64,000 bases of DNA, taken from contig NZ_CP048833.1 of NCBI RefSeq assembly GCF_012971725.1, forward strand, positions 620,001-684,000, given 5' to 3'. Source of the DNA: Pseudomonas multiresinivorans (GTDB taxonomy: Bacteria; Pseudomonadota; Gammaproteobacteria; Pseudomonadales; Pseudomonadaceae). A program made the position numbers and the translations under genes. The notes under the pieces were generated by a model that saw nothing but the letters and a program-made list of their open reading frames with translations, did no database searches and had not been told where the DNA came from. Numbering within the stretch: position 1 is the stretch's first letter; every line of letters starts with the position of its first letter. This document shows, in pieces, positions 24,884 to 33,542 of this stretch.

Positions 24884-25357
24884 ATGGCGATTGCCCGGCG
24901 TATTGCCCTGATGACCTTGCTGCTGGCGCTGGGCGCCTGCAGCAGCCTGTTTGGCACGCGCGACCCGCTGAACATCGATCTGGTTGGCCTGGAGCCGGCG
25001 ACCGGGCAGGGCATGGAGGCGCGTTTCACGGTCAAGCTGCGGGTACAGAACCCCAACGACCAGGCCATCGACTACAACGGCATCGCCCTGGACCTGTCGG
25101 TGAATGGCCAGCCGCTGGCCAGTGGGGTGAGCGACGCCAGCGGGCAGGTGCCGCGCTTTGGCGAAGCAGTGATCAGCGTGCCGGTGAGCATCTCGGCCTT
25201 CTCCGCCTTCCGCCAGGCCTGGGGCCTGTCCGGCGGGCCACCGCGCCAGGGCATGCCCTACGAGATCAACGGCAAGCTGGCGGGTGGTCTGTTCGGCACG
25301 GTGCGCTTCAACGACAAGGGCGTGCTGAACTGGCCGGAGCCGGTCGCACGTCCGTGA
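24884..25357 (+). CDS. LEA type 2 (WHy domain) lipoprotein
   Basis: This 157-residue lipoprotein has a signal ending L-A-L-G-A-C-S (Cys near 18). The mature domain is an immunoglobulin-like LEA2/WHy fold: V-G-L-E-P, then F-T-V-K-L-R-V-Q-N-P-N-D, the typical R/K-V-x-N-P-N motif. LEA2 proteins are linked to desiccation and stress tolerance; bacterial function is untested. ATG 24884 is preceded by CGAGGAGAGAGC. It lies 17 bases after the dehydrogenase, so one operon ending at the terminator at 25377. Confidence 0.85.
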   Translation: MAIARRIALMTLLLALGACSSLFGTRDPLNIDLVGLEPATGQGMEARFTVKLRVQNPNDQAIDYNGIALDLSVNGQPLASGVSDASGQVPRFGEAVISVPVSISAFSAFRQAWGLSGGPPRQGMPYEINGKLAGGLFGTVRFNDKGVLNWPEPVARP

Positions 25358-25376
25358 AATCGATCTGCTGTGAATA

Positions 25377-25410
25377 AAAAGCCGGGCTGTGGAAAGCCCG
25401 GCTTTTGGTT
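25377..25410 (+). terminator. Strong bidirectional terminator
   Basis: AAAAGCCGGGCT (25377-25388) and AGCCCGGCTTTT (25395-25406) form a 12-base perfect stem with a six-base loop; both flanks give U-runs, serving the LEA2 operon and the convergent terC-like gene. Confidence 0.93.
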
Positions 25411-25443
25411 TTCCACAGTGCGCCTGTGGATAGCTTTTGTGGG

Positions 25444-26205
25444 CTATTGGCCGGGAATATCCTTGCGCAGCTTCACCGGGTCCGCGTCCTTCTTTCCGCG
25501 CGCGGTGCGCATGCGGATGTTCAGCGCTTCCACCGCCAGCGAGAAGGCCATGGCGAAGTAGACGTAGCCCTTGGGCACGTGGACTTCGAAGGCTTCGGCG
25601 ATCAGCACGGTGCCGACCACGATGAGGAAGGACAGCGCGAGCATCTTCAGCGACGGGTGCTTGTCGATGAAGTCGCTGATGGCGCCCGCCGCCAGCATCA
25701 TTACCAGCACCGCGACCACAATGGCGGCGACCATCACCGGCACGTTGGAAACCATGCCCACGGCGGTGATCACCGAGTCCAGCGAGAACACGATGTCGAT
25801 GATGGCGATCTGGATGATGGTGCCGATGAAGCCGCCCATCACGCTCTTGGGTTCGCCCTCGATTTCATCCTCACCCTCCAGGCCGTGGAAGATTTCGCTG
25901 CTGCTTTTCCACAGCAGGAACAGGCCGCCGAAGAACAGGATCAGGTCGCGCCCGGAAATGCCCTGGCCGAACACGTGGAACAGGTCGGCGGTCAGGCGCA
26001 TCACCCAGGTGATCGAGAGCAGCAGCAGGATGCGCGTGACCATCGCCAGCGCCAGCCCGAAGAAGCGCGTGCGCGGCTGCATGTGCTTGGGCATGCGGCC
26101 GACCAGGATGGAGATCATGATGATGTTGTCGATGCCCAGGACGATCTCCAGGGCAGTCAGGGTGAAGAACGCAATCCAGATTTCAGGGCTGGTCAGCCAT
26201 TCCAT
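25444..26205 (-). CDS. TerC family integral membrane protein
   Basis: This 253-residue inner-membrane protein has about seven helices and the TerC hallmarks L-E-I-V-L-G-I-D-N near residue 20 and V-F-S-L-D-S-V near 140, whose acidic residues are probable metal sites. TerC/Alx proteins are implicated in manganese and other metal export, and in tellurite resistance; the specific ion here is unknown. It starts 32 bases after the stop of the CitMHS gene on the same strand, so the two may be co-transcribed. Confidence 0.87.
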   Translation of the reverse strand: MEWLTSPEIWIAFFTLTALEIVLGIDNIIMISILVGRMPKHMQPRTRFFGLALAMVTRILLLLSITWVMRLTADLFHVFGQGISGRDLILFFGGLFLLWKSSSEIFHGLEGEDEIEGEPKSVMGGFIGTIIQIAIIDIVFSLDSVITAVGMVSNVPVMVAAIVVAVLVMMLAAGAISDFIDKHPSLKMLALSFLIVVGTVLIAEAFEVHVPKGYVYFAMAFSLAVEALNIRMRTARGKKDADPVKLRKDIPGQ

Positions 26206-26237
26206 TGTCGCGGTACTCGAAGTCGGTCGTTGATCGG

Positions 26238-27542
26238 TCAGTCATTGAAGAGCGGGAACAGGCCCAGCAGCAGCGCGGCGGCGAGGATCGCCAGGCACAC
26301 CAGCACGGCCCATTTGAGGGTGAAGCGCTGATGGTCGCCGAAGTCGATCTTGGCCAGCCCGACCAGCAGGTAGGTCGAGGGCACCAGCGGGCTGAGCAGG
26401 TGCACCGGCTGGCCCACGATGGAGGCGCGGGCCATTTCCACCGGCGTGATGCCGTACTGCGCGGCGGCCTGGGAGAGTACCGGGAGCACGCCGTAGTAGA
26501 AAGCGTCATTGGACATGAAGAAGGTGAACGGCATGCTCACCAGCGCCGTGATGGTCGCCAGGTACGGCCCCAGCGCCGGCGGGATCACCGCCAGCAGGCT
26601 CTTGGACATGGCTTCGACCATGCCCGTTCCGGAAAGGATCCCGGTGAATACGCCCGCGGCGAAAATCAGCGAGACCACCGCGAGGACGTTCTCGGCGTGG
26701 GCGCCGATGCGCTTCTTCTGCTCCAGGATGCAGGGGTAGTTGACGATCATCGCGATCCCGAAGGCGATCATGAACAGCACCGGCATCGGCAGCAGGCCGG
26801 CGATCAGGGTGCCCATCAGCACGACGGTGAGCACGGCGTTGAACCACAGCAGCTTCGGCCGACGCGCCTCGGGGTACTGCGACACGCTCACGTCCGCCAT
26901 CGCTTCGTGGTCGGTCGGCAGGTGCAACTCGCCCAGGCGGGCGCGCTCGCGTTTGCCGTAGACCCAGGCGAGGGCGAAGATCGCCGCGATGCCGGCGAGC
27001 ATGGCCGGGATCATCGGCACGAAGATGTCCGCCGGATCGACATGTAGCGCGCTGGCCGCGCGGGCAGTGGGCCCGCCCCAGGGCGTCATGTTCAGCACGC
27101 CGCTGGAGAGCATGATCAGGCAGGCCATCAGCAGCGGGCTCATGCCCAGGCGGCTGTACAGCGGCAGCACGGCGGCCACGCAGATCATGTAGGTGGTCGA
27201 GCCGTCGCCATCCAGCGAGACGATCATCGCCAGCGCGGCGGTGCCCATCGACACCTTCAACGGGTCGCCTTTCACCAGCTTGAGGATGCGCCTTACCGCC
27301 GGGTCGAACAGGCCGGAGTCGATCATGATGGCGAAGTAGAGGATGGCGAACATCAGCATCACGCCGGTTGGCGCCAGCGTACGGATGCCGTCCAGCATCA
27401 TCGGCCCCAGGCCCTTGGCGAAGCCGCCGAGCAGGGCGAAGGCGATCGGGACCAGGATCAGCGCGATCAGCGCCGAGAGCCGCTTGGTCATGATCAGGAA
27501 CATAAAGGTCGCCACCATGGCGAAGGCGAGGAAAGTCAGCAT
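26238..27542 (-). CDS. CitMHS family divalent metal-citrate:H+ symporter
   Basis: This 434-residue carrier has about 12 membrane segments and the CitMHS features: G-L-F-D-P near residue 77, S-L-D-G-D-G-S-T-T-Y, T-P-W-G-G-P-T-A-R near 155, and S-N-D-A-F-Y-Y-G near 370. The family takes up citrate complexed with Mg or Ca. Together with the MFS carrier at 15752 the window has two citrate importers with different ion requirements. GAGTTATCCCC lies before ATG 27542. No two-component regulator is adjacent. Confidence 0.88.
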   Translation of the reverse strand: MLTFLAFAMVATFMFLIMTKRLSALIALILVPIAFALLGGFAKGLGPMMLDGIRTLAPTGVMLMFAILYFAIMIDSGLFDPAVRRILKLVKGDPLKVSMGTAALAMIVSLDGDGSTTYMICVAAVLPLYSRLGMSPLLMACLIMLSSGVLNMTPWGGPTARAASALHVDPADIFVPMIPAMLAGIAAIFALAWVYGKRERARLGELHLPTDHEAMADVSVSQYPEARRPKLLWFNAVLTVVLMGTLIAGLLPMPVLFMIAFGIAMIVNYPCILEQKKRIGAHAENVLAVVSLIFAAGVFTGILSGTGMVEAMSKSLLAVIPPALGPYLATITALVSMPFTFFMSNDAFYYGVLPVLSQAAAQYGITPVEMARASIVGQPVHLLSPLVPSTYLLVGLAKIDFGDHQRFTLKWAVLVCLAILAAALLLGLFPLFND

Positions 27543-27931
27543 GGGGATAACTCCGTCTCGGCGCTGGGGGTCAGCAGCGGCTGTGGATAAGCACGAGTGG
27601 CACGGACGGAGTGGTAGCGGGGACGGACAGGAAACGGGGCATGAGCGATCACCGATTGTTGTTTTTGTACGCTGCGCGAACGCAGGTCCGGCCGGGACGA
27701 CCGAGGCGGCGATGCTAGGGGGTCAAGCTTTCAGCAGGCTTTCGCAGGAATTTCCACTGATCTGACGATTCTTGCAGGAGGGCCATGCCCGCGAGCGCGC
27801 CTGTGGGGCGCTCCTCAGGACGCTACAGCGTCTTGCCGTACGTAGGAGCGGACTTTGTCCGCGATAGGTCCGCAACGCGCCGGAAGCCATGGCGGACGGA
27901 GTCCGCTCCTACGCGTAGCCTTTCTTCGGAC
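27543..27931. repeat. Intergenic region with REP pair (GGAC/GTCC subtype)
   Basis: Two inverted REP copies at 27841-27913 (GTAGGAGCGGACTTTGTCCG and its mirror GGACGGAGTCCGCTCCTAC) form a BIME-like hairpin next to the AEC gene's 3' end. A DnaA box lies at 27582-27590. The rest contains the promoter region of the CitMHS gene, and I see nothing else in it. Confidence 0.8.
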
Positions 27932-28840
27932 TTATGCCTGGATCGCTCCCATGACCAGCAGCAGGCTGGCGCCCGCCAGCAACGTCTGCAGGGTAATGAT
28001 CCCCGCCATCAGCCCGCTTTCGCCGCCCAACTGGCGGGTCAGTACGTACGCTGTCGGGGCTGTGGGTAAGGCGAAGAACATCACCAGCAGCGCGCTCTCC
28101 AGCGGCGGCAGCGCCAGCAGGCGAGCGATGGCGAAGGCCAGCAAGGGCATGGCCAGCAGGCGGATCGCGCAGTTCCAGCCCAGCGCCGATACTTCCGCAC
28201 GCAGCTCCTGGGGCTGCAGCGCTGCCCCCACGCAGAGCAGGCCCAGCGGCAGGCTTGCTACGGCCAGCAGGTTGAACAGCCGGTCCGTGCCGCCCGGCAG
28301 GCCGATGCCGCTCACATTCAGCAACGCGCCCAGCACGCAGGCGAGGATCAGCGGATTCCTGACGATCGGCAGCAGTAGCGAACGCAGGCTGATGCCGCGT
28401 TCGGCGGTCAGCGCCCAGACCGACATCACGTTCACCGTCGGCACCATCAAAGCCAGCATCAGCGCGGCCAGGGTCAGGCCCGGTTTGCCATAAAGACTGC
28501 CCACTGCGGCGAGCCCCAGGTAGGTGTTGAAGCGCAGCACGCCTTGGGCGATGGCGCCGAAGCGCGCGGCGTTCCAGCCGCGCAGGCGCTTGGCGATCAA
28601 CAGGGCGATCCAGGCGATGCCCAGGCCCAGCACCACCGCCAGCGCCTGGCGGGCAAGGCCGGGGTCGTCCAGCGGCGCGCTGGCCAGGCTGCTGGCCAGC
28701 AATGCGGGGAACAGGATGAAGTAGTTGAGCCGCTCCGCCGCCGGCCAGAAAGCTTCGCCGGGGAAACCTTTGCGGCGCAGCACGAAGCCGCCGACGATCA
28801 GCGCGAACAATGGCCACAGGGCCTGGAACAGAGCGGTCAC
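27932..28840 (-). CDS. AEC (auxin efflux carrier) family transporter
   Basis: This 302-residue membrane protein has ten predicted helices in two inverted five-helix repeats: F-A-L-I-V-G-G-F-V near residue 15, R-F-N-T-Y-L-G in the first half, and P-T-A-P-T-A-Y-V-L in the second half, a family signature. AEC members move small organic anions such as malonate or malate, or export metabolites. GTG 28840 (VTALFQALWP), preceded by GGGG, is chosen; the ATG at 28900 adds a His-rich tail with no family support. The substrate is unknown. Confidence 0.8.
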   Translation of the reverse strand: MTALFQALWPLFALIVGGFVLRRKGFPGEAFWPAAERLNYFILFPALLASSLASAPLDDPGLARQALAVVLGLGIAWIALLIAKRLRGWNAARFGAIAQGVLRFNTYLGLAAVGSLYGKPGLTLAALMLALMVPTVNVMSVWALTAERGISLRSLLLPIVRNPLILACVLGALLNVSGIGLPGGTDRLFNLLAVASLPLGLLCVGAALQPQELRAEVSALGWNCAIRLLAMPLLAFAIARLLALPPLESALLVMFFALPTAPTAYVLTRQLGGESGLMAGIITLQTLLAGASLLLVMGAIQA

Positions 28841-28979
28841 GGCAACCCCGCGATGGTGGTGGGAGCGGGCATCTTGCCGAGGGCGAGTGGGCAAGGGCAA
28901 GGCGTGTGGATAAGTTCCGAGCCTCGCCCGAAGCGGTTTTCCACAGGCTCAAGCGGTGTGGAAAACCTTGCCCACAACC

Positions 28980-31385
28980 TCAGCGGCGGAAACCGCCGCC
29001 GCCAATGTGGCCGCCGCCGAAATGCCCGCCACCGCCCCATTGCCGCTGCGTCTGGTTGAAGCGCTGCTGGCCGATCTGCCGCGACTGGTATTGCTGCTCC
29101 AGTTGCCCGCGCATGTTGGCCTGGTTCGGCTGTACAGGCTGCCAGCCGTTGCTGGTGTGTTGCTGCCAGCCGTTGTCGGTGTGCTGGTAGACGTTGCCAT
29201 CGTGGCCGGCGTAGACGTCGCCATTCTTCCAGGCCACGGCGTTGCCGGTGCGACGGTTGTAGGTCACGCCGCGGTTGTCGTGGTCGTAGCTGCCGCGACC
29301 GTCATCCACATCGCCGGATACCCCGCGCTCGGCGATGGTGGTGCGACCGGTCTGGGCGTTGTGCTTCACGCCCTGCTGGCCGGCCTTGAAGTCGCCGCTA
29401 TCGGCATCGTAGGCCACGCCACTGCGCCCTGCGGCGGAGGTACCGGTGGAAGCATTGGAATAGGCCCCGCGCCGCCCGGCCACTCCCTGGTCGGTATAGG
29501 GGTTGAACGCCGCGCCCTGGCTGCTGGCGAAGCGGGTGCCGGTGCGCGGGTTGTAGCCGGCCGCCGAGCTGCCCTGCCAGTGGGTGCCGGTCCAGGCGTT
29601 GTAGCCATAGGCGTGGGTGACGGTGCCCTGGCCCCAGCGCCCGTAGAAGTTGGCCTGGTTGATGTTGGTATAACTCCAGCCGCCCTGTGGATAAGGTCCC
29701 CAGTACGGTCCCCAGTAGGGCTCCGGCGAACCCCAGTACGCACCGGCGGCATAGCCGAAGGCGAAGCCGGTCAGCGCGCCGACGGCAAAGCCCGCGCCAT
29801 AGCCGTAGGTCGGTGGATAACCGTAGTACACAGTGCTGCTGACATAGGCGGGATAGGTGTAGCCCGTGCCGTACACCACTGTGCCGTCGCTGTTGATCAC
29901 CACGCCCAGGTAGCCCGGCGTGTAGCCGACAACCACGGTTTGCGGGGTCACCGAGTAGATGTGCACATAAGTCACGTAGTACACCGGCGAACTGGGCGGG
30001 ATACCGTAGATCGCCGCAGGCACTTCGGCGGCCACCTGCCACGGGCCGGTCGGGCTGGGCGCGGTGAACCAGACGCCGTTGCTCACGGCGAAGAACTGGT
30101 TGGCCGCCACTTCGATCACCGGCGTCGGCGTGTTCACTGCGTAATTCAGGCTGGTGCCGGTGATCGGCTGGAAGCTCGGCGCGCCGTCGTAGGTGACCTT
30201 CAACGTGGCCTTGCTGCGCGAGACGCTGGCGGTCTGCGGGATGCTCGCGGCGATGGCGGCCTCCTTGGCCTGGGGCGTACCGGGAACCGACACGAGGACG
30301 TTGGCTTTCGGATCCTTGGCGGAGATCTTCGCGAAGTCGGCGGGCAGGTCCTTGCCGGGCACATAGGTCCACGGGCCTTTCTCACCGGGGCCGCTGAACC
30401 AGCGCCCGGACACCAGCACGTACCAGGTGTTGTGGGTCGGATCGACGAACACCGCGTGATCGGCATTGTTCAGGCTCAGCAGACTGACGCCGTCCACCGG
30501 CGCCATCTGCGCGGTGCCGTCGCTGACGATCAGTTCGGTGGGCTGCGTGGCCACCAGGACGGCCGGCGCCTTGCCCGGCTTCTTGCCGTTCTTGGGCAAC
30601 AGCGCGTCAACCGGGCCGGCCTTCTCCGCGGCCTGCTGGGCGCTGACCAGCGCCTTGGGCGGTTGGCTGAGCACCAGCCAGGTGCCGTCCAGCGCCTGCG
30701 CCGTGTACCAGTTACCGGCGGCGTTCAGGTAGTTGTTGCCCTGGGCGTCGCGCAGGAGCAGCACGCGGCTGTTGATAACCCGCTCGAAGTCGCTGCCCGC
30801 CAGGGCTTGCCACTTCGGCTGGCCGTCGATCATCGCCAGCACGGTCGGGGTGCTGGCGAAAATGATCTGCGGCGCGTCGTTCTTCACTTCCACGTGGCGC
30901 AGCTTGTCCAGTTGCTGGTTCACCGCGTAGCTGGCCTGCAACTGGTCGAGGGAGACCGTCAGGCCTTCTTTGGGCAGCCGCGCCACCAGGGCATCGCGCA
31001 CCTTGTCGGCGCTGTCTGGTGCGGTGGGGACTTCGACCTTTTCGATGCGCAGGTCGGTGAGTTGCACCAGGCCGCTGGCCTTGTCGATGGCCGCGGCAGT
31101 GGAGAACTGCGCCACTCCGTAGGTGGGCGCGGCATTGGCGGCGCCGATGGCGATGGCCGCTCGGCCGCCCATGCGGGTGCCGTCCCAGTCTTCGATCTGC
31201 GGCTGGAATATCTGCACGTGCTGGTCGCCCAGGGCGAAATCCCGGGGCCATTTCAGTTCTTCGGCGACTGCCGGCGAAGCGGGCGCACTGGCCTGTGGTT
31301 GGCCCTGGGCGGCAACGGCGGCAGCGGGATGCAACGACAGCCCGGCGACGAGCGCCAGGGCCGAGAGAATGGGGCGGGGGGCCAT
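28980..31385 (-). CDS. Large secreted Tyr/Gly-rich repeat protein, function unknown
   Basis: This 801-residue protein has a signal peptide (cleavage after A-V-A-A, near 26). Residues about 30-480 contain at least three related modules with a W-Y/F...G-P-W pattern: N-W-Y-T-A, T-W-Y-V-L-V-S-G-R-W-F-S-G-P, and V-W-F-T-A-P-S-P-T-G-P-W. About 480-590 is Tyr/Gly-rich and hydrophobic. About 600-740 holds about seven 15-20-residue units of type G-x-x-Y-N-x-x-T-G. The tail is Gln-rich, then Gly/His-rich (G-G-G-H-F-G-G-G-H-I). Related proteins in databases are named 'carbohydrate-binding family V/XII', but no binding is shown. It is probably a surface or matrix protein. Confidence 0.7.
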   Translation of the reverse strand: MAPRPILSALALVAGLSLHPAAAVAAQGQPQASAPASPAVAEELKWPRDFALGDQHVQIFQPQIEDWDGTRMGGRAAIAIGAANAAPTYGVAQFSTAAAIDKASGLVQLTDLRIEKVEVPTAPDSADKVRDALVARLPKEGLTVSLDQLQASYAVNQQLDKLRHVEVKNDAPQIIFASTPTVLAMIDGQPKWQALAGSDFERVINSRVLLLRDAQGNNYLNAAGNWYTAQALDGTWLVLSQPPKALVSAQQAAEKAGPVDALLPKNGKKPGKAPAVLVATQPTELIVSDGTAQMAPVDGVSLLSLNNADHAVFVDPTHNTWYVLVSGRWFSGPGEKGPWTYVPGKDLPADFAKISAKDPKANVLVSVPGTPQAKEAAIAASIPQTASVSRSKATLKVTYDGAPSFQPITGTSLNYAVNTPTPVIEVAANQFFAVSNGVWFTAPSPTGPWQVAAEVPAAIYGIPPSSPVYYVTYVHIYSVTPQTVVVGYTPGYLGVVINSDGTVVYGTGYTYPAYVSSTVYYGYPPTYGYGAGFAVGALTGFAFGYAAGAYWGSPEPYWGPYWGPYPQGGWSYTNINQANFYGRWGQGTVTHAYGYNAWTGTHWQGSSAAGYNPRTGTRFASSQGAAFNPYTDQGVAGRRGAYSNASTGTSAAGRSGVAYDADSGDFKAGQQGVKHNAQTGRTTIAERGVSGDVDDGRGSYDHDNRGVTYNRRTGNAVAWKNGDVYAGHDGNVYQHTDNGWQQHTSNGWQPVQPNQANMRGQLEQQYQSRQIGQQRFNQTQRQWGGGGHFGGGHIGGGGFRR

Positions 31386-31703
31386 GCTGGAAACCTTCCT
31401 TGAGGAGAGCTGCGTTCAACCATAGTGCAGCGCGGAACAACCCGCGCGCGGCCGAGCTCTCCCCTGCGCCATGCTGGTGCAATTTCGCCGGCAAGGCAGC
31501 TTTTTCTTATGGCGCAACGACATATTTAATAATTTTCCGAGCCTCCCGCTTCGGCCACCATCGGCCTGTCAGACATGTCGCGAGACAAAGCCTTCAGACG
31601 CTGGGCCATAGAGCCCGATGCCGCCCATGTCCCGGTTCTACCGGCCTCCTGGCCACTGCCGCAGTAAATCAACAACAAAGCCAAACGGCTGTGGGAGTGC
31701 TTC
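31386..31703. other. Divergent promoter region of secreted protein gene and ABC operon
   Basis: No gene is visible. An AT-rich patch (TATTTAATAATTTT, 31523-31536) and a GACATGTC palindrome (31572-31579) inside a wider TGTC...GACA arrangement (31568-31588) are the only features; the latter is a possible operator for the ABC operon. Confidence 0.4.
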
Positions 31704-32678
31704 ATGATCAAGTCCTTGCTCGTGCGTTCCATCGCGTGTTCCGCCCTGGCTCTCGCCGCCGCTTCTGGCGCGCAGGCCGGCACCCTGTCCATCGGCCACA
31801 CCACCTGGGTCGGCTACGGCACCCTCTATCTCGCCCGCGACCTGGGCTACTTCAAGGAGCAGGGCCTCGACTTGCAGCTGACCACCATCGAGGAAGCCTC
31901 GATGTACATGGCGGCCCAGGCCTCCGGCCAGCTCTCCGGCTCCGCTTCCACCATCGACGAAATCCTCAAGTACCGGCCGAAGTTCTGCTTCAAGGCCGTG
32001 GCTGCGCTGGACGACAGCCATGGCGGCGACGGCGTGCTGGTGGGCAAGGACGTCACCTCCCTGGCCCAGCTCAAGGGCCAGGAAGTGGCGGTCAACGAAG
32101 GCTCCGTCTCGCAGTTCTGGCTGGCCTACCTGCTCAAGCACGCCGGCATGAACATGAGCGACATCAAGGTGCAGAACATGACTGCCGACGATGCCGCCAG
32201 CGCCTTCATCGCCGGCCGCGTGCCCGCCGCCGTGACCTGGGAACCGCACCTCTCCCTGGTGCGCGAGAAGCAGCAGGGCAAGGTGCTGGTGGACAGCTCC
32301 ACTACCCCCGGCGTGATCGTCGACGTGGTCGCGCTCAACTGCGACGTGATCGAGAAGCAGCCCGAGGACGTCAAGGCCCTGGTGAAAGGCCTGTACAAGG
32401 CCGTGCAGTACACCAAGGAGCATCCGGACGAGGCCTACGCCATCATGGCCAAGGGCGTTGGCGGCTACCTCTCCGATCCCAAGGCCCTGGCCGATGCCGC
32501 CAAGGGTGTGCGCTTCTACGACAAGGCCATGAGCGAGCAACTCATTGGCACTCCCGGCAAGCCCGGCGACATCAAGGGCTTGATCCGCCTCGCCAACGAA
32601 ACCTGGAGCGGCCTGCAGGGCAAGCGCCTGGAAGTCAGCTACGACGACCTGGTCGACCCGCGCTTCGTCTCCGAGTAA
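31704..32678 (+). CDS. ABC importer substrate-binding protein (NitT/TauT/SsuA type)
   Basis: This 324-residue periplasmic protein has a signal peptide (A-S-G-A-Q-A-G). The mature part begins L-S-I-G-H-T-T-W-V-G-Y-G-T-L-Y-L-A-R-D, the typical start of family 16 binding proteins (nitrate, taurine, sulfonate, pyrimidine precursors, other small anions). The ligand cannot be read from sequence. The following permease and ATPase complete an importer, and the GMC oxidoreductase after them suggests an alcohol- or amine-containing ligand. Confidence 0.87.
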   Translation: MIKSLLVRSIACSALALAAASGAQAGTLSIGHTTWVGYGTLYLARDLGYFKEQGLDLQLTTIEEASMYMAAQASGQLSGSASTIDEILKYRPKFCFKAVAALDDSHGGDGVLVGKDVTSLAQLKGQEVAVNEGSVSQFWLAYLLKHAGMNMSDIKVQNMTADDAASAFIAGRVPAAVTWEPHLSLVREKQQGKVLVDSSTTPGVIVDVVALNCDVIEKQPEDVKALVKGLYKAVQYTKEHPDEAYAIMAKGVGGYLSDPKALADAAKGVRFYDKAMSEQLIGTPGKPGDIKGLIRLANETWSGLQGKRLEVSYDDLVDPRFVSE

Positions 32679-32735
32679 CCGTCTCACTCTTGTCCCCGCG
32701 GGCGGCGCCGTGCCGCTCGCCTGGAGGAATCCGCG

Positions 32736-33542
32736 ATGCCTCGTCGTTCGCAATCCTGGCTCAGCCGTTGCCTGACGCCCAAGGTCGACCTGCCGCTGAA
32801 GCTGGTCTGGTCTGCCGGCACCCTGTGCTGGCTGCTCGTGTTCGGCCTGTGGGCCGGGCTCTCCTATGGCGGCGTGGTGCCGGCGATGTTCCTGCCCACC
32901 CCGGACGCGGTGCTCGCGGCCGGCGTGCGCCTGGCCAGTGACGGCACCCTCGCCACCCACGTGATGGCCAGCGTCAAGGTGGTGATGATCGGCTTCATCA
33001 TCTCCTCGCTGGTGGCGGTACCGCTGGGCCTGTTGATGGGCAGCTTCCGCATCGTCCAGGCCTTCCTCGAGCCGCTGGTGAACTTCATTCGCTACCTGCC
33101 GGTGACCTCCTTCGTGCCGCTGTTCATCCTGTGGATCGGCATCGGCCTGGAACAGCGCGTCACCGTGATCATCTTCGGCGTGTTCTTCCAGCAACTGGTG
33201 ATGATCGCCGACGTTTCCCGCGGCGTCGCCAAGGACCTGGTCAACGCTTCCTACACCCTGGGCTGCAACCGTCGCGACGTAGTCCTCCACGTGCTCGGCC
33301 CGGCGTCGCTGCCGGGCGTGCTCGACACCCTGCGCGTGACCATGGGCTGGGCCTGGACCTACCTGGTCGTGGCCGAACTGGTCGCCGCCTCCAGCGGCCT
33401 GGGCTACATCAGCCTCAAGGCCATGCGCGGCTTCCAGGTCGACGTGATCTTCCTGGCCATCGCCATCATCGGCCTGCTGGGCCTGATCACTGACCAACTC
33501 TTCCGATTCATCCGACTGAAGGTGGCGTCATGGGCGCAGTAG
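32736..33542 (+). CDS. ABC importer permease (NitT/TauT type)
   Basis: This 268-residue inner-membrane protein has about six helices and the BPD_transp_1 coupling segment (E-A-S/A-type loop near 175: A-S-Y-T-L-G-C-N-R-R-D-V). ATG 32736 is preceded by CTGGAGG. Its last 13 bases overlap the ATPase gene, so the two are translationally coupled. It forms the homodimeric channel for the binding protein upstream. Confidence 0.92.
   Translation: MPRRSQSWLSRCLTPKVDLPLKLVWSAGTLCWLLVFGLWAGLSYGGVVPAMFLPTPDAVLAAGVRLASDGTLATHVMASVKVVMIGFIISSLVAVPLGLLMGSFRIVQAFLEPLVNFIRYLPVTSFVPLFILWIGIGLEQRVTVIIFGVFFQQLVMIADVSRGVAKDLVNASYTLGCNRRDVVLHVLGPASLPGVLDTLRVTMGWAWTYLVVAELVAASSGLGYISLKAMRGFQVDVIFLAIAIIGLLGLITDQLFRFIRLKVASWAQ

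Noticed and set aside
28956..31403. 815-residue rightward frame opposite the secreted protein
   Set aside because: Composition (G/A/V/R repeats) is that of an antisense shadow; the leftward frame has a signal peptide and ordered motifs.
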